A program made the translations under genes and the position numbers. DNA of 64,000 nucleotides. It comes from Plantago ovata. Taxonomy: Eukaryota; Streptophyta; Magnoliopsida; Lamiales; Plantaginaceae. The notes under the pieces were generated by a model. It had not been told where the DNA came from, made no database searches, and saw only the letters and a program-made list of their open reading frames with translations. The stretch lies in assembly GCA_028274465.1 (NCBI GenBank), contig CM051457.1:109801982-109865981 (forward strand), given 5' to 3'. Positions 11,801 through 23,222 of the stretch are shown here, piece after piece. Position 1 is the first letter of the stretch. Each line of letters starts with the position of its first letter.

Positions 11801-13031
11801 TTCAAAAGATATTAACTCTTTTGAATCGTTGCATGTGGAGAAGATACGCACCATGTAGTTGCAAACATTTTCTTGATCATTGTGTACAATATGAACTAGT
11901 TTATTTTTCTTTCCATTTCGGTTCACAGGTGAGCTACCATCATATGATGATGAAATATATGGTGCTTCAGCTCATTCAGATTATGGGATGATAACACTGC
12001 TGGCTACAGATGGTGTGAGCGGACTCCAGGAATGTTTTGAGTTTTGACAAACCTGATCATTCCAATTCATAGCTGACTGTCTGATACTTTTTGTTAGATG
12101 GGCTGACGTATTTTCTCTGTTCACAGGTATGCAGGGACAAACTAAGGGAACCGCAGGTTTGGGAAAATGTGCACCATTTACCTGGGTATGCTTGTCTTCG
12201 ATTTTGTTACAAACTTTTGATACTTTTTATGCAACTCCAAAACTTACCATTAGTCTTCCCCTGTACTGTACAGAGACATAACCTCTTCTTAAATTTACCA
12301 CTAGTCTTCCCCTGTACTGTACAGACATAACCTCTTCTTTTTTTTTCCCCGATAATTATCGAAAGGTTTCGCCATTGTAAAATCTACTCAAAAGGTTCCA
12401 ATCCTTTTAAATGTCACATACAGTTCTTGGTTTTGAATTTTTATGCACAATTACTTCTGCTACAATAGAATATTTAACTGCAATTCCATTTATTGCACTT
12501 GCCATATTTTACTTCTACAGTGTAGTTCTGTTTATAGAGCTCTTGGGTAGAACACTAGTGTGAGCCTTTTAAGTGATCAACCGTTGTGTCCAATGTGTGG
12601 GAAGTTACATTTTAAGAATATCCGTTTTTTGTCCAATTTGAGCAGGGCCTTCATTGTTAACATTGGTGACATGATGGAGAGGTGGACTAATTGTTTGTTC
12701 AGGTAGTTCAACTTAAGCATTTTTTTATTTTGTTCAGGTAGTTCCAACTTAAGCATATATTGATCTAAGGGAGTCTTACTAATTATTATCCTTTCTATCT
12801 TCATGTAACCAAGAAAATCAATGTGGTAATTGTTTGCTTTCCCTTTTCATGTGTATCTGTAGGTCAACGTTGCACCGGGTGATGCCTGTTGGTCAAGAGC
12901 GCTATTCGGTAATTTGTTCTTCCTTGATGTGATAATGCCTTTTGTGGAAACTAAAATGTGCTAATTCGCTCCAGTTCACAATTATTTAGTTCGTTCAAAT
13001 TCGCTCCAGTAAGCTAAACTAAAATGTGATT

Positions 13032-13101
<70 letters not shown>

Positions 13102-15916
13102 TTTTCATCGATTTATTATTTCACTTTTTTTCCTTATGCTAAAAAAAAATAAAAAATTAAAAGCATCTCCTTTTTTGATTCAGTCTTTTTTTCCTAGAAG
13201 AAACTTTTAACTGGACCAACCCATAATTAAACTAAGGCCTGGTCTGATTACTTTAGATAATATGGATTAAGGTAGCCCAGAAGAAAAACCAAACCCTAGC
13301 TAGTAGCTAGCTAACTAAGGCCTGGTCTGATTTCTTCCTCTGCATGTGTTTTTCGTCTCAAATAATAAAAATTCTGAAAGTGTGAATTTAAGAAGATGGT
13401 GTACCTATCTCACAAGAATATAAAGAAGACGGTGTACCTACCCGGTGAGATAGTTGGTAACATACTGAGCCATTTGCCGGCAGAGATCTCCTCCGGGTAA
13501 GGACCGTCTGCAAGGAATGGAAATCCATTATAGATGATCCAGTTTTCGCCAAACTCCAACATGTTGACATGCTTGTTATGAGAACCTATCTTGACATGCT
13601 CATGCAGTTTAAGAGAACCTATCTTGGCATGCCTATATACTCCATGCCTTTAGGCTCCCTTATTAGTTCTAAAACGGCCACCAGGAAAATTCAGGCTAAG
13701 AATATAAAGAACAATGCCAATATCCATCATAGCTTACTTTTCTTCTAATTGCCATGGCTTTTTCCGAATTTTAGCTTGTTATCAAGACTTCTGGGCACTA
13801 TAGAATCCTTTCACGAAAGAACTGATGGAGTTACTACCGATTCCGGATCATGATGATTATTATGGATCATATGAAGCATCTGTGGGATATGATGTTGCAA
13901 ATAATGACTACAAGGTGGTTGCAGTGAACCCTAATACTAATTTTGGGATGATCTACTCTATGAAATTGGGAACCTGGCGGATCTTCCCACTCATAATATC
14001 CAGTGCAAATTCCCATATACAAGTGCTGTTTTTGTGAGTGGAGTGTTGCATTGGCTTGCATTTGTAGATGGAGTAGACGGAGTGAAAGTTGTAATATCAC
14101 TTGATCTTAGCTCTGAGACCTTTCAGAAACTTCAACTGCCAAGCTGCGGTACCAGTCAATATCATCCTTGTTACAAGCTACATGCGCTTGGTGGATGCTT
14201 ATTCGTTAGTTGTTGCGATGGACCAAGTTTGCACTTAACTAGGGGATGGACTTTATATAATTTGCAGGATTACAAAGGCGAAAAGGGGAAGTGGAATAAG
14301 TTGATTGCGTTAGAGTGGGATATAGGATGTAGTCATATGGATATCAGTGCAGTAGCCTACCTGAAGAGCAAAGAGCAAGTTGTGATCCAGTTTAAAAAGA
14401 AATTGATGTGGTTCGATGCGAAGAGTAAAGAGTGCGTGAACACCGTCGCCATCGAGGATTTTGAAGGATACGATATTTGTTTTCAAGTGTTGCCTGGAAG
14501 CCTTGATTTGCTTACTGGAAGTCACCGTGGTGATGACTTAAGTATTGAGAAAGATGATGATGTGGAGCTGGAGATCATAGAAACCTCGCGCCGCTTGGGT
14601 TCCTCCACAAGGATGGTTTAGTCTGATTAGCAAAAAAAAAAGTACACATTTTTTTATTTTGCAGCAACTAGTTGGTTTTGCTAATCTCTTTTATGTGGAA
14701 ACTGAAAAGTTTTCACTTATGCTGAGATCTCATGAGTTTTGCCTTTAAGAGGCTGAGAATCTGTCTTTGAGTCTCTTGTTTCTTCAGTAGAGAACTTTGA
14801 TGTTTCGATTAAATCCTGTTGACTTAAAAAACCTTAATTGTGACTGTAATGTTGTCAAGGCGAGTTCATGAATTGTCACTATTGTTCGCATTGCTGCTCT
14901 TAATTGCGATGGTACCATTTGTTGTGTCAATCAGTTACTACATCCAGAAGAGTATAACTGATATCTTCTTGTTAAAGCTTATACTGAATTAAAAAGATGA
15001 TATGATTAGCTTTGTTTAATTTTGAGGTTAATATGATAAGAAGTTTGTTTTCAACCAGGCGGCTTTCTTTTTGGACCCCAATCCTGACTGTATGGTGGAA
15101 TGCTTGAAGAGTTGCTGCAGTGAGGAAGCACCCCCTAGGTAAGAAAAAGCATGTTGATATACTTTTAATATCGTAGGAATTTAGAGATCGAAACAACTGG
15201 AGTGATATACTTTCCAGAACTTTGGGAAGTATTGCAGGCACAGAACTCATCATACTATTGATCCTAATTATTGGTCCATAGTGTATTATAGTGTGCTCCC
15301 ACTTTACCAGTGAGTAGGGAAGACCACTTGGGAGGTGTATTCTATGGTTGAATTTTCGCTGGAACTTTCATCTCCAAATCATCCACTGTTTCAATATTAA
15401 ACCACTAGGAACTGGACTCATTGATGGAGTTTCTTAATTACATTACTCACCCCATAAGTGGTCATTATTGAGCTCCGATCTGACTTTTTACATGTATTGT
15501 CCCGAGTCCCCGACCGACTTTCGAGTGGTTGGGGCCTTGAGGGCAGCCAATTCTTCAAGATCATTTACTGTTGCATATGGTTTGGACACTCTTTAGTAAT
15601 TATGACCACTGAGATCACAATAGTAACAGAAAGGTTCTCGTATGCTAAGAACAAAGGATCCGTCAGGGCAACAGATCTTTAGCACTTGTTTTAGAGGTTC
15701 GCATTCCATGTAAAATTGGTTTTGTGAGGCATATGTTTATAGGTTTTTCGTCATTCTCAAGCACATCTAAATGTGTCTTAGTTGCTCTTTCCGCGTTTCA
15801 TCTTTGAATGCTAAACTCATGTAATTGGTTCATATTCAACTCAACATTGCAGATTTCCACCAATTCGCAGTGCTGACTACCTCAATGAACGATTCAGACT
15901 TACATATGGCTCGTAG
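8871..15916 (+). CDS. 2-oxoglutarate and Fe(II)-dependent oxygenase (2-ODD superfamily), 11 exons
   Basis: Exons: 8871-8951, 10120-10312, 10773-10853, 11301-11352, 11624-11745, 11929-12029, 12127-12185, 12646-12702, 12863-12908, 15059-15138, 15853-15916. Joined they give 936 bases, 311 residues plus stop, with no internal break. It resembles the Arabidopsis At3g46490-type clade of 2OG oxygenases. Features are N-terminal NLPVIDLNSPDRISAA, EYGFFYLINHGVD (DIOX_N), HRGYTPLYAE, iron ligands H192 and D194 in GASAHSDYG and H253 in STLHRVMPVG, and 2OG-binding R262 and S264 in RYS. The substrate is unknown; soluble cytosolic enzyme by family. Two oddities: intron 6 starts with GA (12030-12031, CAG|GAATGT) where GT is expected, and intron 9 (12909-15058) contains an F-box pseudogene and a long TAA microsatellite. 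If the GA donor is not used, the message would read into a stop soon after G12030. Confidence 0.85.
13032..13100. repeat. (TAA)n microsatellite in intron 9 of the 2OG oxygenase
   Basis: Uninterrupted run of TAA/AAT units. Confidence 0.95.
13396..14621 (+). pseudogene. F-box protein pseudogene nested in the 2OG oxygenase intron
   Basis: The F-box is recognisable from 13396: LPGEIVGNILSHLPAEISS, then after a one-base shift near 13490-13500 RVRTVCKEWKSIIDDPVFAK. A stop interrupts at about 13747. A C-terminal F-box-associated domain follows from 13825: GYDVANNDYKVVAVNP, then after another shift at about 14020-14030 AVFVSGVLHWLAF, SLDLSSETFQKLQLP, LHALGGCLFVSCCD and KWNKLIALEWD. Intact relatives bind SKP1 through the F-box and a substrate through this domain in SCF ubiquitin ligases. 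At least three breaks make a functional product unlikely. The orientation is the same as the host gene. A run of ten A follows the stop (about 14632-14641), but no clear target-site duplication supports retroposition. Confidence 0.8.
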
Positions 15917-16384
15917 GGTGGTATACATGCAATCCTACCCAGTTCTCATAGTTTTTCTTGATATGAAGATGCAAGAGAAGAATGGGAATGGAACCAACTA
16001 TTATCCCAGCACAGTTAACCCCTTTCTGGCAAGCATTTTTCATATTCGAAAAGTCTGTTGCAGTAGAAGAGCCGGTCAATTACAGATCCCACCACTGGAG
16101 GGTAGTTTGGATCCATGATATATACCAAGATGGAGAAGAGCATTAAGATTATCCAAATTTAAGACAGTACTTGTAAATTTGTATGAAGTAGAAATTAACA
16201 GAGATATATTAAGGTTGATTTCGTAGATCAGGTAATACTGTCCTTTTATGAAGTCATTATATATGAAGTGTCTTTTGTATCTTACTACTGCATCAAGTCT
16301 TTCCTTGGAACTGCGTAAATGTTGAGGCTTCTGCTGATATGTAGGGTGAGCATGGTTCTGTAGGTTACACTTTTGTGTCATCAC
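15917..16384. other. 3' flank of the 2OG oxygenase, no gene seen
   Basis: AT-rich sequence between two convergent genes. It should contain the oxygenase 3' UTR; I could not place the poly(A) site. Confidence 0.4.
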
Positions 16385-17135
16385 TTAGCCTGACCTGAAG
16401 AAGTGAATAAGAGAAGCTGCTACTATCTCATGTGACGATGGGCGAAATCTTTTCCCTAACAGGTTCTAGGGCGAGCCTGAAAATCAAATTGACTAGACGT
16501 TATGAATCACTGCTGAAGCTATAAAAAAACAGAATAGAACTGTGTATGTGCATCCTAACACGAAGCTACTTACATGGAAGGCAACAAACTTGAACGGCGA
16601 TTCAGGTTGGAACATCCTGTTCTTGAGCCATCTCTCTGGTCGGAATTCCTCAGCGTCATCTCCCCAAATACAGGTCATGCAACCCATTGCATAAGCCATA
16701 TAGAATATGCCATCACCTTTTCTGACTTTGAACCCATCTGGAAGAGTATCATCTGTTTCAGCAATTCTCCCATCCTGAATATTTGATAACCGCAGCGAAC
16801 ATTATATTTATGAAGAACCAATGCTACTGTGTTGTAGTACTAGGTGTTCTCTAAACTCAAAATACAGCAATATGCAGGTTATGACACGTTTTATCGTAGA
16901 ACTTACCAGAGGGACAGCAGGGTAGAGCCTCAGGGTCTCAGTCAAAGTGGCGTGCAGGTAATGCAGTTCTTCGAGTGCCTGATCTGTAATACTTTTGACA
17001 AAGTTTTAAACACTAGAGGTTTCGGTTTCTGGAGAGACAATTAGGCTTCCAACTTCTTGAAAAATCTTTTCTTGCATCACGCGGTTCTTACACATCATGT
17101 AAATGAACCAAGACAGCGTGTTTGCAGTCGTGTCC
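16385..17135 (-). pseudogene. CYP704: CYP704-type P450 pseudogene, C-terminal half only
   Basis: Three exons on the minus strand. Exon 17135-16907 has DTTANTLSWFIYMMCKN, an in-frame TAA after ETETSSV, then the K-helix ETLRLYPAVPL. Exon 16774-16574 has LPDGFKVRKGDGIFYMAYAM and the PERF region EEFRPERWLKN, ending FKFVAFH at a GTAAGT donor. Exon from 16476 holds the heme loop as ARPRTC followed by a TAG stop at 16458-16456, then GKDFA; the usual motif is AGPRICLGKDFA, so both Gly and Leu are lost. The last part decays into stops. Everything upstream of the I-helix is missing, cut sharply at about 17136. It is a paralogue of the P450 at 1-1323 in the same orientation, which points to a tandem duplication that the 2OG oxygenase now separates. 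Confidence 0.88.
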
Positions 17136-17486
17136 AGGGTTACCTAATTCTCTTGAATGGCTGTGAATCCCGTATTAATTCAACCGTACTAAATCGGAAT
17201 ACGGAATCGAACTAAATCGCCGGAATTCGTGAATTTTTCCGGCGAAAGGGGTGAATTTCCGAACTCAAGAAACCTTGCAGAATTCAGAACGTGGATGATG
17301 GTGTTTGGTGATGGTGAACTCGAAGGAGTTTTGTGAAGGAATTAGAAGGAGAGTCATGAAGAAAAAAAACCGAATTTGCAGATCTCACTTCTGAGTCTGC
17401 ATCGTAGGATGAAGATGATGGTGAGTAGTGAGGAAGAAGAAGATAGTGAAAGTACAAAGATGCCTTGACAGTCAAATGACTTAAAT
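17136..17486. other. Unassigned DNA between P450 and PHT1 remnants
   Basis: No gene seen. The left limit is the abrupt end of P450 similarity. A GAAGAAGA-type purine tract lies near 17400-17460. Confidence 0.35.
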
Positions 17487-18941
17487 GGATGTTGCATATC
17501 ACTTGTGTTACAAAGTTGCTTGGTCGCATATACTACCGTGTCGAAGGCTCGTCTAAACCCGGGACGTTGCCTCCGAATGTCTCGGCTGCTGTCAATGGTG
17601 TTGCTCTCTGTGAAACACTCGTAGGCCAGCTCTTCTTTGGCTGGCTTGGTGACAGATTGGAAGGAAGAAAGTTTACAGAGCGACCCTGATTCTCATGTGC
17701 ATTGCTTCCATTGCATCAGGCCTTTCGTTTGGCACAGTCCGAAAACAGTGATTACTCTGTGCTTCTTCAGGTTTTGGCTTGGATTTGGTGTTGGTGGTGA
17801 CTACCCACTTTCCGCCACTATTATGTCAGAGTATGCGAATAAGAAAAAGAGAGGTTCACTTGTGGCTGCTGTCTTTGCAATGCAGGGGTTCGGGATGTTG
17901 GCAGCTGGGATTGTCACCATGGTTGTGTCAGCTGCTTTTGAGGCCAGTTTTGAGGCACCGGCTTATGCAGTCGACCCGATTGGGTCTACTCCTCCAGAGG
18001 CGGATTACGTTTGGAGGATAATTTTGATGTTTGGCTCTCTCCCTTCTCTTCTTACATTCTACTGGAGACTGAAGATGCCTGAAACCGCACGTTACACTGC
18101 CCTTGTTGCCAAGAACGCCAAACAGGCAGCTGCTGACATGTCGAAGGTCTTGGACGTAGAGATTGAAGTTGAGAAGGAGGAGAAGGTTGTCGAGAAATCC
18201 AGAAGAGGGAGGATACGGTTTGTTCTCGAGAGAGTTCTTTGTCTGACACAGATGGCATTTGGTAGGAACCACTAGCACATGGTTCTTGCTTGACATTGCG
18301 TTTTACAGTCAAAACCTCTTCCAGAAAGACATATTCTCCGCGATTGGATGGATCCCTCCAGCTAAAACCATGAGCGCGATCCATGAAGTATACATGATTG
18401 CAAGGGCACAGACATTGATCGCTCTATGTGGTTTACCGTGGGGCTGATTAATGCAATAGGACTTTCTGCAATTGAGTTGATGGATTCTTCATGATGACAG
18501 TATTCTTGTTCACAATGGCCATCCCTTACCATCACTGGACATTGCCAGGGAACCAAATCGTCTTCATGGTCATGTATTCCTTCACCTTCTTCTTTTCCAA
18601 CTTCGGGCCTAATGTAACTACATTCGTTGTCCCAGCAGATATTTTCCCTGCCATGCTCCGGTCCACTTGCCATGGGATATCAGCAGCATCAGGGAAGCTG
18701 GGATCTATTATTGGAGCTTTCGGGTTCCGTATTTGGCACAAAATCAAGATCCAACCAAGACAGATGCTGCAGGTTAATTATCGAGCAGGAATCGGGATGA
18801 AGAATTCACTTATTGCGTTGGGTGCGATCAGTCCTGTGGGGTTCTTTGGTCCCTGAATCGAAGGGAATGTCCCTGGAAGAGATGTCAGGCGAAAACGAAG
18901 AAGAAACAACGGTTGATAAAGTTGGTGACAACATGGTATAA
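17487..18941 (+). pseudogene. PHT1: PHT1-family phosphate transporter pseudogene
   Basis: Similarity begins inside the protein with [20 protein letters not shown] and [12 protein letters not shown], so roughly the first 60 residues are absent. The PHT1 signature [16 protein letters not shown] is present at about 17800-17850, followed by [32 protein letters not shown] and [19 protein letters not shown]. Then come [68 protein letters not shown] and the C-terminus SLEEMSGENEEE, stop at 18941. The reading frame changes at about 17655-17760, 18262, 18440-18490, 18735-18780 and 18855. Intact members are about 520-540-residue plasma-membrane H+/phosphate symporters with 12 membrane segments and usually no intron. 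No promoter or start survives, and the truncation point lies about 350 bp from the P450 break. Confidence 0.92.
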
Positions 18942-19099
18942 TATATATATGCTTTCTTGTTAGTAGCATTTTAGCTTCAGGATGATCATAGATTTCTGGT
19001 TAACTTTTTTCTTTCTAGGATACAGTGTAACTTTCTGTTAGTTCACTGGTATGCTGCAAGTCTGCATACCATGCCATTTACACATGAAGATTGTATTTA

Positions 19100-19330
19100 C
19101 TCCATCCATTCCAAAACAGTTGAACCTTTTGACTTTTTGCAGTCAACGGAATTGAAGTTTGACTACAAATTACTCTTAAACTATAATAGTAAAATATTTA
19201 TCAAAATTATATATGAAACTTTCCATCCTAAATTTTCAATATGTAATTTTGTTAAATATTTTATTATCATAGTTTAATAGTAATTTGGAGTCAAACTTCA
19301 ATTCTATTAACCGTAAAAAAGGGACGGAGG
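19100..19330. mobile_element. Stowaway-like MITE with hairpin structure
   Basis: One end is TA-CTCCATCCATTCC and the other GGGACGGAG-G-TA, i.e. near-perfect terminal inverted repeats of the Stowaway CTCCCTCCGTTCC type with TA flanks. Inner halves also pair: AATTGAAGTTTGAC near the left mirrors GTCAAACTTCAATT near the right, and TTAAACTATAATAGTAAAATATTT mirrors AAATATTTTATTATCATAGTTTAA. The whole ~231 bp could fold as one hairpin. A related half-copy lies at 34070-34207. Confidence 0.8.
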
Positions 19331-20177
19331 TAGTATATATATTTTGATTTAGTACTTCATATAGCTTTTGTCATTGATCTTTACGGTCCATTCAATTTGT
19401 GTCATATAAAGTTGATGTATTTATATTTCTTCAGAACTTTTCGTGTTCCAAGGGCAGCAGAACAGTACATTCTGCAAAACTAGTTGATTAGGCCTTAGCT
19501 CCTCCTTTGTACATGTACTAGATCTACTATCTATTCATCCCCCCCAACAAGAAGCTCTAAAGTCTAGTGAGCCTGCGCATTTTTAGACCTTAATAACAGA
19601 GGTTATTTCACGTTCAAGATTTGGAACTCTGCCAATTCACGAATTAAGTTTTCTTAGTTCATTGCCAAAGAATTTGAAGAGTACAGTCTACTCTACAGTG
19701 TTAAATTTAGCCTTTAGGGACATGCTCTTTGGTAAGGGAGTGTTATAATAATGCGAACATCAAATAAATTCGGCATATGTTATTTATGTACTTATTTATC
19801 ACCACATAGATTGTCGAAAAAACAATGAAGAAGCCATGAATCCATAGATGAATTAAATTTCAACAAAATTTAGAAATATGTTCTGATGTTTGAAATACTC
19901 AAGATCAGAATAGAAATAAAATTATACTAATATTTAACATAAGTTCTAATGTGTTTTTTTACAGTAATATATGTTTAAATTTATAATTTATTTATGAAAA
20001 AAAATCTGTTCAATTCAAAATAGGGTATGCTTCTACTCTTAATTAAATATTATTGCTATTTCTTTAGCTCTCGAGTTCGCCGGAGTATTAACAAATGGAT
20101 TTATTACTTTTGGTGCATTTTGTCACCCAATGTTATTTTAAGTAGAAAGGTCCAAAAAAGTTTACAATATTGTTTTC
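19331..20177. other. AT-rich intergenic DNA, no gene seen
   Basis: No coding similarity and no repeat structure noticed beyond low complexity. Confidence 0.4.
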
Positions 20178-20342
20178 TTTTTTGAAACGGCAAATATTAC
20201 AACTACTCCCATACTACTGTTATACAACATTCGAAACCACCTTATATCTCCACACTTAAACCGCCTTATGTCTCCGCTGGGGATCGAACTCTGCACCTCT
20301 TATTCACCAACGTCAGCTCCCTTCCACTACTGTACCACCTTA
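20178..20342 (-). mobile_element. Candidate tRNA-derived SINE
   Basis: On the minus strand the segment starts AGGTGGTACAGTAGTGG (A-box-like). About 35 bases on it has GAGTTCGATCCCC, which fits a pol III B box (GGTTCGANNCC). It ends GCCGTTTCAAAAAAGAAAA, an A-rich tail. A scrap of the same tail occurs at about 5656-5675, suggesting a repeated family. No cloverleaf tRNA can be formed, and I did not find a clean target-site duplication. Confidence 0.45.
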
Positions 20343-23222
20343 TAACTCCTAAGTTTACGATATTGTTGCTCGTTTGTTACATGGCCACCCTTGTTACATT
20401 TGATTTAGATACTAACTTTGCACTGTAATGTAATTCCAAACCCACGGTTAGTTGTTACATTGACGATCTCAAACTAGGTAGTTGGTTGTTCACATAAAAA
20501 CCCCTACACGCAAGATAAACATTTTAGGGAAAAAAAACACTAAAAAGGGTCCAAATGACAAAAATAATAAATATGGTCCACTAAAAAATTTCATATGCAT
20601 GTGTGAAGAAAAATACAAGTCGCTTCATATTTGGTCAAATCTAACAGCAAATGAACCCATTTACCCAAATTTAATTATACCAAAATCATCAACACAATTT
20701 CGAATGCACCACCGGTCGTTCTACTCCTGCAGATTGAAGGGTCCGCACAAATCCATTTTGAGTACCATATTTTTAATTACATAGGTATTTACTCAATACA
20801 TTGATTTTGTTATCACTAAACCTTGTGATAACTCAACAACCCAGTTACTTGAATTCAAACTTGTGTGTGTTTGCAAATGATCTTAAGATGAATTGCAGAG
20901 ATAGTGAAAATCGATCTTAAGAATAAGTGCAGAGATGATGAAGATTGATCAATCGGTATTAAGAAGGAGAAACCCATATATAAGATAGAAAAGAACAAAC
21001 TCAAATTCTTTAGAAGATGATGAAGACACCGAAGAAGAAACCATTTCTTGTAAGCTATAAGGAAACGAGTTCTTTCTAAATTTTTTCTTCGTCTAGTCTG
21101 GAAAACCATTCAATTCAATTTCGATCAAATTAGTTTTGGCTAATTTGAATAATCTGATAAATTTCAATCTACAAACTTCGGTCAAATTCACAAATGAAAA
21201 AGGATTCAAATGGATCCATAGAATGTAAATGTGAACTAATGGAATATGCTAGTTCTGGTGAGCTGGACAAAGTAGACGGTGAAGTGAAGAATTTCTATCA
21301 TTAACCTGCGTAAGGTGAATGACCATGGCTGAGAAAATTTAGTTTGTTTAAAAAAAAAAGACATTTTTCGCACAATTCAGAGATAGATCGATTGGATGCG
21401 CAAAGGGTTCGAACGAATGCAGACTGTATGTAGTTCGAATATGAAAGTGTGTAAGGATCTAACTTGAACTTATACTAAATGAATACTGCGGCGTTTAGTC
21501 CAGTGTTGTGATAACATGTATCTTAACACCACTGTAGACTAATAGTAAATGTGAGTAAAAAACAATAAACAACGGAAATAAAAGAAACATTCACAAGAAT
21601 ATTTTCTCAAGCAATATTTCTATTGCCCGGTGCACTATGGAAAAATCACTAGAATGAATGAATCATACAATGAGTAATTTCCTAATTCTTCTAGCAAAAC
21701 ATAAGCAAGTTAAAACTTTAGACAAGTCTAAACCTAAAAACTGAGAACGCATTTAAGCAAAGGCTAAACTATAAAACTTATGAAAGTAACTACGGAAAAA
21801 TTACAAACTGATACTATTCTAAAACTCCCATTTTTTCCGTAGTCGTGAAGTCGACTTCTCACTCATATATATAGATGTTGAGAAGAGTCTTGAGAATCTC
21901 CTTCACTTGGTAACACGCGTCTCGTAGGATCTTCTGATGATTGAGATTCTGATGATTGAGACGTTATCGCCATATCTTCTGATTGTGATATTTTTACTTT
22001 TCTTGATAACTCTTAAAATATCTCCTTTAATTTCTAAACTATTCTTATATCCTTTCCTTCCTTCGACTTGACTCTTACTTATAACCTCCATATTTGCCTA
22101 CCACAAAAACCTAAAACATGGAACCAACTATATTAATTAAGAAAAAGAAAACTAAATAAATATTAGAGAAGTGTCATAAGAACTGTGCTAATGCGTTATA
22201 CATCATGCTATCATAACATAAAGGTGTTGTTAACACAAATAATATTTATATAACGCTAGCTATAACAACACAATTCTGACACACTTACAAAATAGATTTA
22301 TAGGAACCCATCCATATGGATATAATCCGTATATAGTGGCTCAATCTCGATCGGATAATAATGTAATTATGCTCCTTTGACACTCTGAGACGCTTCTACA
22401 CTAATTTCATGTAATCAAGTAAGACTTTGATATTTTCGTTTGAAAACTCATTATTTTCATTTTAGTTCATATTTATTTTGTTAAGTTCAATTACGTTCTA
22501 TTCAGTTTAGACCCATGGAAAGAAAGGGAAAAAAAAAGAGAAATTGTAATTTTGTCCATAATACTGCGAAATTTATTTTGGAACCTGTAAAAAGCAATGG
22601 ACGTACTTCATGCAACGCAAGTACCGATAAGTTGTACGTACACAAATTGAATGGAACGTGACCATATCATAATCAATTAATCATGGTCATAAATCAAAAG
22701 TCAAAACATATTACTATTACCAACTGGGGAACTACGTAATTTTTTTTCTCCTTAATACGCTAACTATCTGTATTTGTTTTTTTCACTTGCATGATAACAT
22801 TACTGATCATACGTACCATTCCAGCTAATTTGTCTAAAATAACATGTTTGAGTAATTAATTGGTAAATGTCAAAAAATTTAATGAAGTAAAATAAAATTG
22901 TATACTGTATTTTGTTGGAGAATAATGAAAGGTTTAAAAGACGGAAAAAGAAAAACTGTCGTCCAAATATTAGCGGAGACTAAGCTCTAGGGCTAGCTGT
23001 GAGGTACCAGAAGTCTTCTTATAATTTCTGTTAGACGAAAAAAGATCGAAATTATGTTCCGAGTTATACTATATTTAGTTCCGAAAATAAGATAAATGCA
23101 TTGCAAATCAAATCATATCTATTCGATTGATCATGACTCTTTACTTCAAATCTCAGTAACTAATATAATCTGCAAGGTTTTCCAATTTTGAGTTTTCTAG
23201 CTAAAATAAAAAAATAAAAAAA
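20343..23222. other. Intergenic region upstream of the ABCB gene
   Basis: About 2.9 kb of AT-rich DNA with no recognised gene. It must contain the ABCB promoter; the stretch directly before the ATG is A-rich (AAAATAAAAAAAATGG), but I see no convincing TATA box. A short hairpin-capable pair CTACGGAAAAA / TTTTTTCCGTAG occurs at about 21791-21842. Confidence 0.45.

Noticed and set aside
13238..14628. GTCTGATTA near both sides of the F-box pseudogene as a target-site duplication
   Set aside because: The right copy lies before the A-run, not after it, and GGTCTGATT also occurs at 13325; likely chance.
20178..20342. Possible tRNA gene
   Set aside because: Only A- and B-box-like strings are present; no cloverleaf or CCA-type end, so SINE is the better call.
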